Source: Pisaster brevispinus (taxonomy: Eukaryota > Echinodermata > Asteroidea > Forcipulatida > Asteriidae). From it: a stretch of 64,000 bases of DNA. The first letter of the stretch is position 1. Each line of letters opens with the position of its first letter. Both the position numbers and the translations under genes were made by a program. This document shows, in pieces, positions 61,892 through 64,000 of the stretch. The stretch is from assembly GCA_023634235.1 (NCBI GenBank), contig JAMKCF010000012.1, positions 16,935,884-16,999,883 on the forward strand. The letters are read 5' to 3'. The notes below the pieces were generated by a model. It was not told the DNA's origin. It ran no database searches and was given only the letters and a program-made list of their open reading frames with translations.

Positions 61892-62106
61892 TTGTAAAAA
61901 CGCCGGGGTCAAAATTGACCCAGATTTTGTTCCAGTCGGGCTTGACCCATTTCTGGGTCAGTATGCCGGAATCTGTGTCAAAATTACACAGCAATTTGGT
62001 TAAAACTGATGCAGAATCCGAAGTGTAATCCAATTTATAACCGTTTTCCAGGTCAGCCTGTACCCTGAAATGGGTCACGCCCTGACCCGGGGTATTTTAG
62101 AGTGTG
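61892..62106. mobile_element. MITE family 4 relative
   Basis: The left end TGTAAAAACGCCGGGGTCAA and the complement of the right end, TAAAATACCCCGGGTCAGG, are related inverted repeats. Internal TTGACCC / GGGTCA motifs recur (for example GGGTCAAAATTGACCC at about 61906-61921). The style matches the element at 59426-59965. Confidence 0.6.
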
Positions 62107-63410
62107 TAAATATATTTTGGCACCGGTATGAAGTGATTGTATTCTCGGTTGCTTATGAGCATATACTGGACATTCATGAACATATCCTTTTAAGCTGTGT
62201 GATGAACAGGCTCGATGATGGAGCACCATCGGGGTTTGCAATGTCGTCATCGATGTAGAACTCGGTCTAAGGCAAGCATTGATAGATTGATTATGAACAA
62301 TCCTGACTGCCTCATTTAAACTACCCTGCTGTGTGTCTGTTTGTTTGTTGGGGGTGGTGCTTTTGTGCTGTTTGTTGGGGTATTTTGGTGTTTGTTTGAT
62401 TGTGGGTTTTTTTTTTCTCTATTGCCACGGGGTAAATTTTAAATACCAGTCCTCCCCATGCCAAAATTTCCAATCTTGCCGTGAAAAAAATCCTCCCATG
62501 CAGATTCCATGTCAAGAACTCCACACATTCACCTCAAAACATTTATGTCCTCCTGCCCAAACATTCCCTCCTCATATCTCCAACTTCGTGCTTACCAAAT
62601 ATTCATCAACCCCCCTTCCAATAGCCCCCACCCCCACAAAATCAAACCAAAATCCCCTTCTCGTTGTCAAGCACTTTCCTTCCCAACGCCACAATGTTTC
62701 TATACCTCCACATCAAACGTTCCCCACTCCATAACTGAAGCTCCCACCATTCCAGATGAACGTTTGCCATCATTCAAAACGCCTCTTCGTACAGTCGATG
62801 CTTTTGGCATAGTCTCTCAGTTTATTTGTTGTTGTATTTACTTGCATAATTTTCCGGTTGCTTTATAAAAAATATTTAAAAAATTAAGGTCTTTAACCGC
62901 GGCCACCTGGTTACACGATTGTTTCTTAGTCTTAAATCTCGTTAGTATTTCCATTAATTTTTAAAATAAAAGTAGACTGTTTCCGCATCTGCGAGGCAAT
63001 GACCTCACAAGCCCCCCCCCCCCTTCCCGTGTTATTCTTCCTTCCCGTTTAGTGCCAGTCGTCTTCCCTTGACACCCGTTTGCAATTTTATTGACCATTT
63101 CATCCGTTATAGATATCGATTTTTTTCCCCGAGCGCTTGGTTAAATCGGCGTGTTCAAAATTGCCATGATGGGGGGGGGGGGAAGAGATTCCGATTCGTA
63201 AACAAATCACCCATCTCGCTGCACCTGGAATCATCGATGACCTTTGACCTCGGGCAAAACTCTTTATGCCGGGTGACTATGTATGAATAAATATGTAACC
63301 ATCTTGGGTGCCTCTGGCTGTCATATTTACACGGCCTCCCCTTAGACTATGCGCTGTACTCATTAGTTGTGTTTTGACAAGTCTTTTTTTCTCATTAATT
63401 TAATGTATTA
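62107..63410. other. Gene-free region
   Basis: Contains TTTG/GGGG-rich sequence at about 62335-62400, C-rich sequence with ORFs of low protein character at 62500-62870, C12 at 63012-63023 and G12 at 63171-63182. No gene is supported. Confidence 0.5.
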
Positions 63411-63810
63411 TACAGGATTGGTAAGGATGAAAAACACCATTAGTTCAGTCTGACAGCTTACTGATTATGAAGTTCATATAAGAATAATTTGTTTCCCTGT
63501 GAAATATTTCCCACTGAAATTAGGTAATATTAGAGAAAACTGTATCAGAAAACCTAAACAGCAATCCAACAACCCCACAACTCAACAAAACAAGCAAAAA
63601 CGCAACAGCCGATTTCGGTTGTTCTGGCCACAATTCAGGACAGTATGTTTATATGCTAAAAACGTGTGCATGAGTCTTTCACCATCTTCTCCTGAATCAC
63701 TCAATAAGCCCAATATGCACAGGTTTGTTATTTCATATAAGAAATGGTTGATCAAACAAAACACGAACGCTGTCTGCGACTTTTTTTCCCGTCTCTATAA
63801 TACCTTTAAC
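63411..63810 (+). mobile_element. MITE family 1, copy 4
   Basis: Begins TACAGGATTGGTAAGGATGA and shares CTTACTGATTATGAAGTTCA, ACTGTATCAGAAAACCTAAA, CCGATTTCGGTTGT and CAAAACACGAACGCTGTCTG with the other copies. The right end is decayed. Confidence 0.75.
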
Positions 63811-63929
63811 AAAATTAGCCCAGAATACATGTGCACTTTTTTTTAATAGTGTCCAATTTTATTAAAAACGAAAGAATAAACACTTCTGACGAGATTAAAC
63901 AATTCCCGTCATCCAGTTCTTAGAAACCC

Positions 63930-64000
63930 AAAGAGACTTGGGATCAAACAGAGACAAATTTACTAGAGCGGGATTTGAACCAACGAAAACCGCAAACCGA
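63930..64000 (-). repeat. tRNA-derived SINE, cut by the window end
   Basis: On the minus strand, GGTTCAAATCC (complement of 63971-63981) fits a B box. It is followed by CGCTCTAGTAAATTTGTCTC, which looks like SINE body. The head lies partly beyond the window. Confidence 0.5.

Overview
The window looks like AT-rich, repeat-dense intergenic DNA from an invertebrate animal genome. It contains one gene that can be called with confidence: an intronless aminergic GPCR. There is no bacterial-style gene density, operon or ribosome-binding-site pattern. A marine deuterostome, most likely an echinoderm, is an inference. It rests on the repeat fauna (class II tRNA-derived SINE heads, Penelope-like ends, several MITE families, very frequent oligo-G/oligo-C tracts) and on the receptor type; no species can be named from this evidence.

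Layout. 1-130 is a small CpG-rich stretch with an NRF1-type palindrome, possibly the edge of a promoter lying to the left. About 130-44500 has no supportable host gene. It holds SINE remnants, a first MITE family (3840, 39978, 41551, with a fourth copy at 63411), a foldback MITE (9858-10112), another MITE (26977-27274), Penelope-like terminal motifs (8060, 11530, 25036, 40498), the 3' end of a dead LINE ORF (28268-28504, minus strand), tandem arrays (5219, 10811, 22852, 37242) and large microsatellites (CTG near 21200, CAAA near 41000). 44500-46800 is the gene locus: CpG-rich upstream DNA, a TATA box, two tiny uORFs, the receptor CDS at 45147-46331 and a polyadenylation signal at 46793. 46800-64000 returns to repeats: a pair of terminal-inverted-repeat elements (49195 and 60135), a TTTG/TTGC composite microsatellite (53511), a 23-bp palindromic array (55891), and a MITE with an internal 31-bp minisatellite (59426-59965) that has a relative at 61892. 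Two ORFs, at 55103 (+) and 57646 (-), look mildly protein-like and are given only as candidate exons.

The receptor is a seven-transmembrane protein with the residues expected for a catecholamine-type ligand, a long third intracellular loop and a short dicysteine tail. This is the architecture of Gi-coupled D2-like dopamine and alpha2-adrenergic receptors. I see no defence system, CRISPR array, biosynthetic cluster or other multi-gene system. The points most worth checking are the receptor's mixed D1/D2 signature, its start-stop uORF, the MITE-with-minisatellite structure and the clustered Penelope-like ends.
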